From Riemerella columbipharyngis (GTDB lineage Bacteria > Bacteroidota > Bacteroidia > Flavobacteriales > Weeksellaceae): 64,000 nucleotides of DNA. Every line of letters begins with the position of its first letter. Position 1 is the first letter of the stretch. The translations under genes were made by a program, and so were the position numbers. The DNA is taken from assembly GCF_900101995.1 (NCBI RefSeq), contig NZ_FNAS01000006.1, positions 44,046-108,045 on the forward strand, read 5' to 3'. Under the pieces are notes generated by a model that worked only from the letters and a program-made list of their open reading frames with translations, had not been told where the DNA came from and searched no databases. Below are positions 37,349-46,459 of this stretch, piece by piece.

Positions 37349-37849
37349 TTATAAATCTTTTTTACCGATAAGCACCGCCCCTACAATACCCGCCAATATA
37401 AGTACTGAAGCTAATTCAAATGGCAGTACATACTCGTTAAACAATAGTTTCCCTAAATTCTTCGTAAGCCCTATTTCCTGATTTACCAATAGATTGGTAG
37501 GAATCTGCTGTGTCATATAGCCTTTCAAGGCCCCTAAAAGCCCCACCAAAATTAAGCCTGCAGAAAAAACGCCTGCTATTTTCATTACATTGTGTTTTTT
37601 CCCTTCGTCTTTAGCTTTCAGATTAAGCATCATCAATACATAAAGGAACAATACCATAATGGCACCGGCATAGACAATCACTTGTACGATACCTAAAAAC
37701 TGCGCATTGAGCAAAATATACAGCCCCGCGATAGAGAAAAAAGTAACAATCAATGAAAGAATACTATACAGCGGATTTTTGGAAGCTACAAAGTAAATGG
37801 CACTTACCACTGCTAATCCCGAAATAATATAAAAGATAATCTGTTCCAT
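37349..37849 (-). CDS. nuoJ: NADH-quinone oxidoreductase subunit J
   Basis: Membrane subunit with 166 residues and five predicted helices. IVQVIVYAGAIMVLFLYVLM is the family signature. Its ATG overlaps the last base of the nuoI stop. Confidence 0.95.
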   Translation of the reverse strand: MEQIIFYIISGLAVVSAIYFVASKNPLYSILSLIVTFFSIAGLYILLNAQFLGIVQVIVYAGAIMVLFLYVLMMLNLKAKDEGKKHNVMKIAGVFSAGLILVGLLGALKGYMTQQIPTNLLVNQEIGLTKNLGKLLFNEYVLPFELASVLILAGIVGAVLIGKKDL

Positions 37850-38379
37850 TATTTATAAGATTTCTTTTGGCGTTCACTAACGTCTATTCTATTATCCATA
37901 TCCTCCACTAATTTGTCCTTACCATAGACAAAAGAAGTTCTATTCTGTTCTGCATCTACGAGTCTATCCGTAAGGTAGATGGCAGACTTAGGACAAGCAT
38001 CTTCGCACATTCCGCAGAAAATACATCTCAGCATATTGATTTGATAGGTAGAAGCATATTTCTCTTCTCTATAAAGGTGTTTTTGCTCCTTAGTTCTTTC
38101 TGCAGCCGTCATCGTGATAGCCTCTGCCGGACACGCCACTGCACAAAGCCCACAGGCCGTACATCTTTCTCTCCCCTCTTCATCTCTTTTCAGTACATGT
38201 CTTCCACGCCATACTTTAGCCCTCGGCTTTACTTCCTTGGGATATTGTATTGTACTGTCTTTTTTAAAAAAATGTTTTAGCGTAATTCCCATTCCCTTTG
38301 CTATTGCAGGAAGGTAAACCTTTTCTGCTAAGGTCATTTTTTTATTCGAGACTACTTTTGATCTGTTTGTCAGTTTCAT
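37849..38379 (-). CDS. nuoI: NADH-quinone oxidoreductase subunit I
   Basis: A ferredoxin-like subunit of the peripheral arm carrying two 4Fe-4S clusters (N6a, N6b). Cysteines 73, 76, 79, 83 (CTACGLCAVACP) and 119, 122, 125, 129 (CIFCGMCEDACP) are all present. The protein has 176 residues. The gap to nuoH is 45 bases. Confidence 0.96.
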   Translation of the reverse strand: MKLTNRSKVVSNKKMTLAEKVYLPAIAKGMGITLKHFFKKDSTIQYPKEVKPRAKVWRGRHVLKRDEEGRERCTACGLCAVACPAEAITMTAAERTKEQKHLYREEKYASTYQINMLRCIFCGMCEDACPKSAIYLTDRLVDAEQNRTSFVYGKDKLVEDMDNRIDVSERQKKSYK

Positions 38380-38424
38380 TTATTACTAAAATTTATTTTA
38401 GTCAGATATCTCTGAATTTCTATT

Positions 38425-39486
38425 TTAATTAAATGCCAATATTATAGCTCCTGTAATTAATAAATTGATGAGTGCCACCGGAATCAGTGTTTTCCATCCA
38501 AGATGCATTAGCTGATCGTAGCGGAAACGTGGCAATGTCCATCTCACCCACATAAATACGAATATTCCAAAGAATACTTTTAGCAAAAATGCTGCAATAC
38601 TAAGTACCCCCGCTATATTCTCTCCATAATTGTGTGTTACCCAATCTATTCCCGGATAATTGTACCCTCCAAAGAACAATACGGTAATCAAGGCATTAGA
38701 TATAAACATATTCACATACTCCCCGAACATATAAAGCCCCAATTTCATCGCTGAATATTCTGTCATAAATCCTGCCACAAGCTCTGTCTCACACTCCGGC
38801 AAATCAAAAGGATGGCGATTACACTCCGCTAAAGCCGCCACAAAAAAGATGAGAAATGCCAAAGGCTGATAGAATACATTCCAATTCATTCCGGATACAG
38901 TAGGGATAAAATGCCATATTTTACCATGAGACTGAGCTTCCGTAATGGCACCAAGATCCAGAGACCCACACATCATTATTATTGACAATAATGCCAATCC
39001 CATCGCCAGCTCGTAGGAAATCATCTGCGATGATGCTCTGATGGCACCTATCAAAGAGTATTTATTATTAGACGCCCAGCCACCTATCATAATACCGTAA
39101 ACGCCTATGGATACCATACCCATAAGGTACAGCACACCCACATCTATATTAGCAACTTGTAAGCTGAATGAATACCCTCCTATATTAAGGCTTCTTCCCC
39201 AAGGAATAACAGCACCTGTAATTAAGGAAATAAACATTACCAATGCCGGTCCCAATATAAATAGAAACTTCTCGGCATTCTGTGGAATAAAATCTTCTTT
39301 GAAGAAAAACTTCCCCCCATCTGCCAAAGGCTGCAAAAGTCCCAAAGGTCCTGTTCTATTTGGTCCCAATCTATCTTGCATCAATGCCGCTACTTTCCTC
39401 TCTGCCCAAGTGGAATAAGCCGCCACCGTAAGCGAAAGAATGAAAAGTGCCACCACCAAAATTATTTTAAAAGTCAATAAATCCAT
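38425..39486 (-). CDS. nuoH: NADH-quinone oxidoreductase subunit H
   Basis: Membrane subunit forming the quinone tunnel with NuoB and NuoD. The protein has 353 residues and about eight helices. Signatures are AERKVAALMQDRLGPNRTG and the acidic loop ALAECNRHPFDLPECETELV. It lies three bases after nuoG. Confidence 0.96.
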   Translation of the reverse strand: MDLLTFKIILVVALFILSLTVAAYSTWAERKVAALMQDRLGPNRTGPLGLLQPLADGGKFFFKEDFIPQNAEKFLFILGPALVMFISLITGAVIPWGRSLNIGGYSFSLQVANIDVGVLYLMGMVSIGVYGIMIGGWASNNKYSLIGAIRASSQMISYELAMGLALLSIIMMCGSLDLGAITEAQSHGKIWHFIPTVSGMNWNVFYQPLAFLIFFVAALAECNRHPFDLPECETELVAGFMTEYSAMKLGLYMFGEYVNMFISNALITVLFFGGYNYPGIDWVTHNYGENIAGVLSIAAFLLKVFFGIFVFMWVRWTLPRFRYDQLMHLGWKTLIPVALINLLITGAIILAFN

Positions 39487-39489
39487 AGT

Positions 39490-40503
39490 CTATTGTTCTT
39501 CAGCGTTTAGTTCATCTTTTAGACTAATTTCTTTAGCCCCCTCGTACTCTATCTTTTCGTAAGCATCAGTAGTTTTTTCGTAATGATTAGCAGAAATCAC
39601 GGAATGCCTGCTAATGTGTCTCGGTCCTTCAATATTCCAATATTTAAGATCTTTCTTATGGAAACGACAATCATTACATATAAACTCTTCTACTTCTCCA
39701 TACTTATCCTTTCTTGCTGTTACTCTGATGACCTCATCCCCTTTCATCCAAAGTACAGCCTTACCACTGCATTTATCGCACTTGCAAGTCACATCAAGAG
39801 GCTTGGTAAACCACACTCTGCTCGCGAAGCGGGAAGTTCTGTCCGTAAGTGCCCCTACAGGACAAACATCTATCACATTTCCTATAAAATCGTTATCCAA
39901 AGCTTTGTTGAGGTAAGTAGAAATCTCTGCGTGGTCTCCACGGAAAAGAATACCGTGCTCCCTTTTCTCCGTCAATTGATTAGCCGCCAAAACACATCTT
40001 GCACAGAGGATACAGCGGTTCATATTTAGTTTGATATAAGGACCTATGTCTTCCGGCTCGTAAGTTCTCCTCTCAAACTCTGTACGGGTAATTTCGTTTC
40101 CGTGCATATAGCCTAAGTCCTGCAAGTGGCACTCTCCTGCCTGATCACAAATAGGACAATCCAAAGGGTGATTAACCAATAAAAATTCCGTAACAGCTTT
40201 TCTTGCCTCCTGCGTTCTCTCGGAAGTCAAATTTTTCACTTCCATACCGTCCATTACTGTCGTCCTACAGCTTGCCACAAGTTTCGGCATTGGACGCGGG
40301 TCTTTTTCAGAACCTTTGGATACCTCTACCAGACAAGTACGACAGCGTCCTCCACTTTTTTCTAATTTACTATAAAAGCACATTGCCGGCGGAACAGACC
40401 CCCCCCCAATCTGCCTTGCAGCCTCCAAAATGGTAGTCCCCGGTGCTACTTCGGTGGTATGTCCGTCTATGGTGACTTTAAATTTTATTACTTCCTCGCT
40501 CAT
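39490..40503 (-). CDS. nuoG: NADH-quinone oxidoreductase subunit G, short form
   Basis: ATG 40503 is preferred to the TTG at 40515. The protein has 337 residues. A 2Fe-2S domain uses Cys42, 54, 57 and 79; then come the HPLDCPICDQAGECHLQ cluster region and a 4Fe-4S motif MNRCILCARCV. A last CKCDKC...CNDCR segment is the start of the molybdopterin-type domain, which is otherwise missing. E. coli NuoG has about 900 residues; short forms are, to my knowledge, normal in Flavobacteriia. Confidence 0.93.
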   Translation of the reverse strand: MSEEVIKFKVTIDGHTTEVAPGTTILEAARQIGGGSVPPAMCFYSKLEKSGGRCRTCLVEVSKGSEKDPRPMPKLVASCRTTVMDGMEVKNLTSERTQEARKAVTEFLLVNHPLDCPICDQAGECHLQDLGYMHGNEITRTEFERRTYEPEDIGPYIKLNMNRCILCARCVLAANQLTEKREHGILFRGDHAEISTYLNKALDNDFIGNVIDVCPVGALTDRTSRFASRVWFTKPLDVTCKCDKCSGKAVLWMKGDEVIRVTARKDKYGEVEEFICNDCRFHKKDLKYWNIEGPRHISRHSVISANHYEKTTDAYEKIEYEGAKEISLKDELNAEEQ

Positions 40504-40547
40504 ATCTATTTGCAATTAGCATTAAGTAAAATCCCTAAAGCTCTTTG

Positions 40548-41366
40548 TTAATTATTTTTTTTAGTTCTAAATGTATAGCCTATCCCAAAATTAAGCTCTC
40601 CAAAGGCAAAATCTTGCCAAGCCTTATCAGGGTTGTTATTTAGTGTCGTTTTGATATCCCACATATTGACATATCCGTACTTCGCTTCTACTCTTGCCAC
40701 AAAGTGCTTCCAAAAGACAAAGTTAAGATTAGTTCTTACATCTGCACCAAAACCTGCTACATGAAAGCGGTCACTCCTTTCGTTACCAAAAAGTTTCACA
40801 TTACTCTTCGGAAACATTACACCGCCTCCGGCACCATAGCCCCACACTAAATCAAAGTTTCTATGATTGACTAAAGTTTTGTATTTCTCAGCACCTATGT
40901 TGATATAATTAAGTCCATCGGTATGCTCAAAGGTCAAGAATTGCTCATCCGACAAATCTACTTTTCCGTCTTTAACATAAGCGGCATATTTAGGGTCTGA
41001 AATATATCCGTGGAAATTGACTGTTTGATTTTGGTCCATCACATATTTCATATGGTCTAATCCTAAAACGATAGCGACATTATCTTTAATGAAATAAGCT
41101 ATTCTTGCATTAGTCTGAGGTAATGTCACCTTAGTAGGGCCGAAATAAATCCCTAAATCAAACTTTGTAGGTCTGTCATATGCCGCTACATTATCCAATT
41201 GAAATTTGTATCCCTCACCGCTGAAACCTATATCAGAATTACTGAACCAGCCTCTATTCCATCCCCAAAATAATAACACAGAGCCTTTTTCGAAAGGTTT
41301 TCTTGTCTGGGCACTCATTCCTATCCCGAAAAAAATAAGCATTATGTAAATTATTCTGTTTCTCAT
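40548..41366 (-). CDS. Predicted outer membrane beta-barrel protein within the nuo operon
   Basis: The protein has 272 residues. A signal peptide (1-18, ending GMSAQ) precedes alternating amphipathic strands rich in Tyr, Phe and Gly, and the last strand FGELNFGIGYTFRTKKNN fits a small outer-membrane barrel. It is not a complex I subunit. It lies 15 bases after nuoF and 44 before nuoG on the same strand, so it is almost certainly co-transcribed. Why a cell-surface protein travels with complex I is unclear. It may be conserved in relatives. Confidence 0.75.
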   Translation of the reverse strand: MRNRIIYIMLIFFGIGMSAQTRKPFEKGSVLLFWGWNRGWFSNSDIGFSGEGYKFQLDNVAAYDRPTKFDLGIYFGPTKVTLPQTNARIAYFIKDNVAIVLGLDHMKYVMDQNQTVNFHGYISDPKYAAYVKDGKVDLSDEQFLTFEHTDGLNYINIGAEKYKTLVNHRNFDLVWGYGAGGGVMFPKSNVKLFGNERSDRFHVAGFGADVRTNLNFVFWKHFVARVEAKYGYVNMWDIKTTLNNNPDKAWQDFAFGELNFGIGYTFRTKKNN

Positions 41367-41381
41367 CTCTATATCCTTATT

Positions 41382-42746
41382 TTAATTATCATTTTCTTCT
41401 ACTTTCAGTGGAATTGGATCTGCATAATGTGTAATTCCATATGGCTGAGTTTGGGCAAGTTCAGGATTCTTGACATACCATTCAAATTCATCACGGAAGT
41501 GGCGTATCGCAGCCGCTACCGGCCATGCTGCAGCATCTCCCAGAGGACAGATGGTATTTCCTTCTATCTTTCTTTGGATATCCCAGAGCAAATCAATATC
41601 TTTCATTTCGCCCTTGCCTTCCACTATTTTTTTCAGTATTTTGTACATCCAGCCTGTTCCTTCTCTGCACGGAGTACACTGTCCGCAACTCTCATGGTTG
41701 TAAAATCTTGCAAGCGTCATCGTATGTTTTACGATACTTTGGTCTTCATCTAAAACAATAAAGCCTCCGGAACCCATCATCGTACCTGTGGCAAAACCGC
41801 CTTCCGAAAGAGACTCATAGTTCATATATCTCGGCTTGCCGTCTATGGTTCTTAATAAAAGATTCGCAGGAACGATAGGCACCGAACTTCCTCCCGGGAT
41901 ACACGCTTTCAGTCTTTTGCCGTTAGGGATACCACCGCAATATTCATCAGAATAAATAAATTCTTCCACCGTGATGGTCATATCTATTTCATAAACACCG
42001 GGTTTATTGATATTACCACAAGCGGAAATCAATTTTGTCCCTGTAGAGCGTCCTACGCCTATTTTGGCATATTCTTCTCCTCCCATCTGAATAATAGGAA
42101 CTACCGCCGCTATGGACTCCACATTATTTACCACTGTTGGGCGTTCCCAAAGCCCTTTCACCGCCGGAAATGGTGGTTTCAATCTTGGGTTTCCTCTTCT
42201 ACCTTCTAAGGACTCCAATAGTGCGGTTTCTTCTCCACAGATATATGCTCCCCCTCCTCTCTGCACATAGATTTCCAAATCAAAACCGGAACCTTGAATA
42301 TTTTTCCCCAAAAAGCCGGCTCTTTTAGCCTCTTCTATAGCCTCTTCCAAAATATCGGGAATCCAAGAATATTCTCCACGAATATAAATATAGGAAGTAT
42401 TAGAACCAAGGCAATAGGATGCAATCAAAATTCCCTCTATAAGAATATGAGGAATAAACTCCATCAAATAACGGTCTTTGAATGTTCCCGGCTCGGACTC
42501 GTCTGCATTTACCACAAGGTGTCTTGGTATGCCTTCCGGTTTGGCAAGGAAACTCCATTTCAGTCCGGTAGGGAACCCCGCTCCACCACGACCTCTAAGC
42601 CCGGAAGTTTTCACCTCTTCCAAAATTTGCTCAGGTGTCATCTTCAGCGCTTTCTCTGCTGACTGATAGCCTCCTTGTCTGCGGTACACATCAAAATGAC
42701 GAATACCCTCTATATGTGCGTCTTTAAGTAAAAGTTTTTTACTCAT
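41382..42746 (-). CDS. nuoF: NADH-quinone oxidoreductase subunit F
   Basis: The NADH- and FMN-binding subunit with one 4Fe-4S cluster (N3). The protein has 454 residues. The nucleotide motifs GRGGAGFPTGLKWSF and RGGGAYICGEETALLESLEG are present, and the cluster cysteines sit in ESCGQCTPCREGT and TICPLGDAAAWP. Presence of NuoE and NuoF shows that this complex oxidises NADH. Confidence 0.97.
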   Translation of the reverse strand: MSKKLLLKDAHIEGIRHFDVYRRQGGYQSAEKALKMTPEQILEEVKTSGLRGRGGAGFPTGLKWSFLAKPEGIPRHLVVNADESEPGTFKDRYLMEFIPHILIEGILIASYCLGSNTSYIYIRGEYSWIPDILEEAIEEAKRAGFLGKNIQGSGFDLEIYVQRGGGAYICGEETALLESLEGRRGNPRLKPPFPAVKGLWERPTVVNNVESIAAVVPIIQMGGEEYAKIGVGRSTGTKLISACGNINKPGVYEIDMTITVEEFIYSDEYCGGIPNGKRLKACIPGGSSVPIVPANLLLRTIDGKPRYMNYESLSEGGFATGTMMGSGGFIVLDEDQSIVKHTMTLARFYNHESCGQCTPCREGTGWMYKILKKIVEGKGEMKDIDLLWDIQRKIEGNTICPLGDAAAWPVAAAIRHFRDEFEWYVKNPELAQTQPYGITHYADPIPLKVEENDN

Positions 42747-42761
42747 TGGTTTTTAATAAAA

Positions 42762-43271
42762 TTAGTCTAAAGCAATCGCTCCCTGTCTGCAAAGCTCAAG
42801 GATTTCATCTACTTTTTCTTTGGTTAAATGTTCGTGATAAAACTTACCCAGCTGCATCATCGGTGCATAGCCACACGCCCCAAGACATTCCGCAGGTTTC
42901 AGAGTGAACAATCCGTCTTCCGTAGTTTCTCCATCTTTTATATTGAGAGTCTTGCGGATATGGTCCAAAATATCATCACTCCCATTGAGCATACAAGGTC
43001 CCGTTCTACATACTTCCAGCACATATTTCCCTACGGGCTTCATATTGAACATCGTATAGAAAGTAGCTACCTCATAAACTTCTATGGGAGTAATTTCCAA
43101 AACCTCTGCTACATAATCCATTACAGGGACACTTAGCCACCCTCCAAATTCTTTTTGCGCTATATGCAAAACTGGTATGAGAGCAGATTTCTGTTTTCCC
43201 TCCGGATATCTTGCGATAATTTTTTTAACCTTTTCTAAAATTTCAGGTTTAAAAGCAATCGTTTCGCTCAT
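42762..43271 (-). CDS. nuoE: NADH-quinone oxidoreductase subunit E
   Basis: Thioredoxin-fold subunit with a 2Fe-2S cluster (N1a), bound by Cys88, Cys93, Cys129 and Cys133 (EVCRTGPC, AECLGACGYAPM). The protein has 169 residues. The 114-base spacer to nuoD holds two short inverted repeats (43292-43313 and 43349-43374) but no gene. Confidence 0.96.
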   Translation of the reverse strand: MSETIAFKPEILEKVKKIIARYPEGKQKSALIPVLHIAQKEFGGWLSVPVMDYVAEVLEITPIEVYEVATFYTMFNMKPVGKYVLEVCRTGPCMLNGSDDILDHIRKTLNIKDGETTEDGLFTLKPAECLGACGYAPMMQLGKFYHEHLTKEKVDEILELCRQGAIALD

Positions 43272-43385
43272 TATTGTTAATTTTTAATTTTGGGCTAAGC
43301 TCTTTTTCAGCCCTAAAACACTTTAACTAAAGTATTTATTTTCACTACCGAAGAAAGAAATTAAGCGTTCTTCGATTTTTTATTT

Positions 43386-44609
43386 CTAAGCATCTAATTC
43401 CCCTGCTATCACATTCATACTACTCATTGTAATGATGGCATCGGATATCATAGAACCCTTAATCATCTCAGGATAAGCCTGATAATAGATAAAACACGGG
43501 CGTCTGAAATGCAATCTGTATGGTGTCCGCCCACCATCGCTAATCAAATAAAAACCTAACTCTCCATTTCCGCCTTCTACACAGTGATAAACCTCTCCCT
43601 TAGGGATATCTTGTTCTCCCATAATGATTTTGAAGTGATAAATCAGTGCTTCCATTTTGGTATAAACATCCGGTTTAGCAGGAAGATAAAAATCAGGTAC
43701 ATCTGCGTGATAGTCTCCCTCCGGAAGGTTTTCGTAAGCATTTTTTACCAATTTATAGCTCTCCCATATTTCCTGCTGGCGAACCATAAAACGGTCATAG
43801 GTATCCCCTGCCGTTCCTATCGGAATAATGAAATCAAAGTCATCATAAGAACAATAAGGCTGTGCCACCCGCACATCATAATCCACCCCCGCAGCACGAA
43901 GATTTGGCCCCGTAAAGCTATAATTAAGCGCTCTTTTCGCAGAGATAGGTCCAGCCCCGATGGTTCTGTCCATAAATATACGGTTACGCTCCATCAAATC
44001 GCAAAACTCCTGAAATCTTTTGGGGAAGTTATTAATAAAATCTTTTATTAATTCGTGGAACTTAGGACTAAAATCCCTTTCAAAACCTCCTATTCTACCG
44101 ATATTGGTAGTCATCCTGGCTCCACAAACTTGCTCGTACATTTCATATATTCTCTCCCGGTCTTGGAACACATAAGTAAACCCTGTAAGTGCCCCTGTAT
44201 CTACCCCGATAACGCCGTTGCAAACCAAATGATCGGCTATCCTTGCAAGCTCCATCATAATGATACGCATATAGTCCACGCGTTTAGGAACTTTGCAGCC
44301 TATCAGCTTCTCCACCGTCATATGCCAGCCCAAGTTGTTAATAGGTGCAGAGCAATAATTAAGACGGTCTGTAAGTGTGGTGATCTGAGCATAAGGTCTA
44401 CGCTCGGAAATTTTCTCAAAAGCACGATGGATATAGCCTACTGTCTGCTCGGAATGAAGAATACGCTCTCCATCCATTGTCAGGATATTTTGGAAAATAC
44501 CATGGGTAGCAGGGTGTGTAGGTCCCAAATTGAGCGTATAGAGTTGTCCGTCTATTTGCTCATTGCTTTCGCGGTGGTTGAGTATATTTGATAATTCGTT
44601 ATCTTTCAT
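43386..44609 (-). CDS. nuoD: NADH-quinone oxidoreductase subunit D
   Basis: The 49-kDa-type subunit that forms the quinone site with NuoB. The protein has 407 residues and is not fused to NuoC. LNLGPTHPATHGIFQNIL contains the conserved quinone-site histidines, and the C-terminal motif includes SMNVIAGELDA. It lies 50 bases after nuoC. Confidence 0.97.
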   Translation of the reverse strand: MKDNELSNILNHRESNEQIDGQLYTLNLGPTHPATHGIFQNILTMDGERILHSEQTVGYIHRAFEKISERRPYAQITTLTDRLNYCSAPINNLGWHMTVEKLIGCKVPKRVDYMRIIMMELARIADHLVCNGVIGVDTGALTGFTYVFQDRERIYEMYEQVCGARMTTNIGRIGGFERDFSPKFHELIKDFINNFPKRFQEFCDLMERNRIFMDRTIGAGPISAKRALNYSFTGPNLRAAGVDYDVRVAQPYCSYDDFDFIIPIGTAGDTYDRFMVRQQEIWESYKLVKNAYENLPEGDYHADVPDFYLPAKPDVYTKMEALIYHFKIIMGEQDIPKGEVYHCVEGGNGELGFYLISDGGRTPYRLHFRRPCFIYYQAYPEMIKGSMISDAIITMSSMNVIAGELDA

Positions 44610-44659
44610 AATATTTTTGCTTGATGCAAATTATACTGTTCTAAAAACTGTTCAGTATT

Positions 44660-45154
44660 CTATCTACCGAACATTTTATCGTCTTTATCTTCCCTTGTAC
44701 CATCTTCCAATCTGTACTCTTTCAGCATAGGATGGTAGCCCAGTTCGGGATCATTCAGTATCGCTCTCAAATCCGGATGCCCTCTAAATTTTATTCCATA
44801 GAAATCAAAGGTTTCACGCTCCATCCAATTGGCTCCCGAATAAATCTCCGTCATAGAATCCACCTCTGCATTTTCTTTTGGCATAAAGACTTTAAGGCGT
44901 ATTCTAAAATTCTCTCTCATATTATGCAGATGGTAGATGACTCCCAATTCCTTTTCTTTGTCTTGAGGATAATGAATTCCACAAATATCTGTAAGAAAAT
45001 CTATCTGCAAAGAAGACTCTTTGAGGTGGTGAATCACTTTTTTGATATCCTCTTTTTTTATTACTAAAGTCAGCAAACCATAAGGTTCAGAGCTTTCCAA
45101 AATACTTCCCGGAAATTCTAAATCAATGGCTTGTAAAACATATTCATTTGTCAT
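44660..45154 (-). CDS. nuoC: NADH-quinone oxidoreductase subunit C
   Basis: The 30-kDa-type subunit, 164 residues. The signature WMERETFDFYGIKFRGHPDL is intact. It lies between nuoB (23 bases) and nuoD as separate genes. Confidence 0.96.
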   Translation of the reverse strand: MTNEYVLQAIDLEFPGSILESSEPYGLLTLVIKKEDIKKVIHHLKESSLQIDFLTDICGIHYPQDKEKELGVIYHLHNMRENFRIRLKVFMPKENAEVDSMTEIYSGANWMERETFDFYGIKFRGHPDLRAILNDPELGYHPMLKEYRLEDGTREDKDDKMFGR

Positions 45155-45177
45155 TATTCGGCTATTTTTGTTCTAAG

Positions 45178-45735
45178 CTATTTGATATCATAGCTTTCTA
45201 ATAGTGCTTTATATTCCGGCAAATCCCTTCTTCTTAGGCTTTCGCTTTGTGCCAATGCCTGAACCTGCATAAAACCTTCCAATATTTGCTCCGGTCTTGG
45301 CGGACAGCCCGGCACATAGACATCTACAGGAATTATTCTATCTATCCCCTGCAATACGGAGTAAGTATCGAATATCCCACCGCTACTTGCACAAGCACCC
45401 ACTGCTATCACCCACTTCGGTTCTGCCATCTGGGTATAAATCTGTTTCAGCACCGGTGCTAATTTTTTAGAAATCGTGCCACATACTAATAGACAGTCTG
45501 CCTGTCTTGGAGAAAAAGACATCCGCTCCGCTCCAAATCTTGCCAAGTCAAAGGTAGGCATCATCATCGCCATAAATTCAATACCGCAACAAGAAGTAGC
45601 AAACGGCAAAGGCCACAGCGAATAAGAACGAGCCATACCTATAAGGCTGCTCAATTTAGTCGCAAAAAAACCTTCTCCGGAAACGCCCGGTGGCGCTGGT
45701 GCATCTGTTTTTATTACTGGTTTCGTATCAGACAT
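45178..45735 (-). CDS. nuoB: NADH-quinone oxidoreductase subunit B
   Basis: Carries the terminal 4Fe-4S cluster N2 that reduces quinone. Ligands are Cys49, Cys50, Cys115 and Cys144 ([28 protein letters not shown]). The protein has 185 residues. Confidence 0.97.
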   Translation of the reverse strand: MSDTKPVIKTDAPAPPGVSGEGFFATKLSSLIGMARSYSLWPLPFATSCCGIEFMAMMMPTFDLARFGAERMSFSPRQADCLLVCGTISKKLAPVLKQIYTQMAEPKWVIAVGACASSGGIFDTYSVLQGIDRIIPVDVYVPGCPPRPEQILEGFMQVQALAQSESLRRRDLPEYKALLESYDIK

Positions 45736-45766
45736 AATTTTTCTTAAAATTTATTAAACAACCCTT

Positions 45767-46141
45767 CTATTTATCCCAATCCAATGCTCCTCGTTTCAGC
45801 ACATATAAAAACCCGATGAAGAACACCGCCACGAAGGTGACTACTGCTAAAAAGCCTTCTATCCCAAACTCTCTAAAATTGATAGCATAAGGATAAAAGA
45901 AGATAATATCAATATCAAACAGCACAAATAATATCGCAGTAAGGAAATACTTTACAGAGAAAGGAGTTCTCGCATCTCCGTCTTTCTCGATACCACACTC
46001 AAAAGCATCATTCTTCACGCTCCCGTTAAGCCTCGGACCCAAAAAGTGCGATGCCACCAAAGACACAATCACAAACCCCAAACCTACAAGGGCCTGAATC
46101 AATATCGGTATATAATTAGCAGGGATACTCATCATTATCAT
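45767..46141 (-). CDS. nuoA: NADH-quinone oxidoreductase subunit A
   Basis: Small membrane subunit of 124 residues with three helices. FECGIEKDGDARTPFSVKYF is the family signature. It is the first gene of the operon. A second ATG three codons in is also possible as start. Confidence 0.95.
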   Translation of the reverse strand: MIMMSIPANYIPILIQALVGLGFVIVSLVASHFLGPRLNGSVKNDAFECGIEKDGDARTPFSVKYFLTAILFVLFDIDIIFFYPYAINFREFGIEGFLAVVTFVAVFFIGFLYVLKRGALDWDK

Positions 46142-46161
46142 TCTTTATTTTCTTTGACTTG

Positions 46162-46169
46162 CAAAAATA
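46162..46169 (-). promoter_or_regulatory. Candidate -7 box for the nuo operon (TATTTTTG)
   Basis: TAnnTTTG match 20 bases before nuoA on the minus strand. A TTTG at 46182-46185 is only 12 bases away, too close for a normal -33. Confidence 0.35.
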
Positions 46170-46266
46170 CAAAATTCGGAGCAAAAGTAGAAAAATAAGA
46201 ATGTGCTCAGATCATATTTAAGGTGATATTTCTATAATTTAGAAGTATTATAAATAAAATTCTACC

Positions 46267-46443
46267 TTATTTTTTCAGTTTTCTGAGGATAACATAAGCT
46301 ATGTAAGCGATATAAAGAAACAGAAAACTCCCAAAAAGAATATTGATAGCTGTACTAATTTTATAATCTTTCACTTGGAAAAATAAGTTGTATGCAAAGA
46401 ATGCTAAAATCAAAATTGCGTAAACGATGAGCTGCTTTTTCAT
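46267..46443 (-). CDS. Small two-helix membrane protein
   Basis: ATG 46443 is chosen over the TTG two codons earlier. The protein has 58 residues with two hydrophobic helices (about 4-20 and 31-52) and a basic C-terminus (ILRKLKK). Family unknown. It follows the GNAT-like gene by 16 bases and precedes nuoA, on the same strand. Confidence 0.55.
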   Translation of the reverse strand: MKKQLIVYAILILAFFAYNLFFQVKDYKISTAINILFGSFLFLYIAYIAYVILRKLKK

Positions 46444-46459
46444 CACCAATAAATATCAT

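Noticed and set aside
39490..40503. NuoG truncated by mutation
   Set aside because: The short form without the molybdopterin-type domain is, as far as I know, normal in Flavobacteriia, and the reading frame ends cleanly before nuoH.
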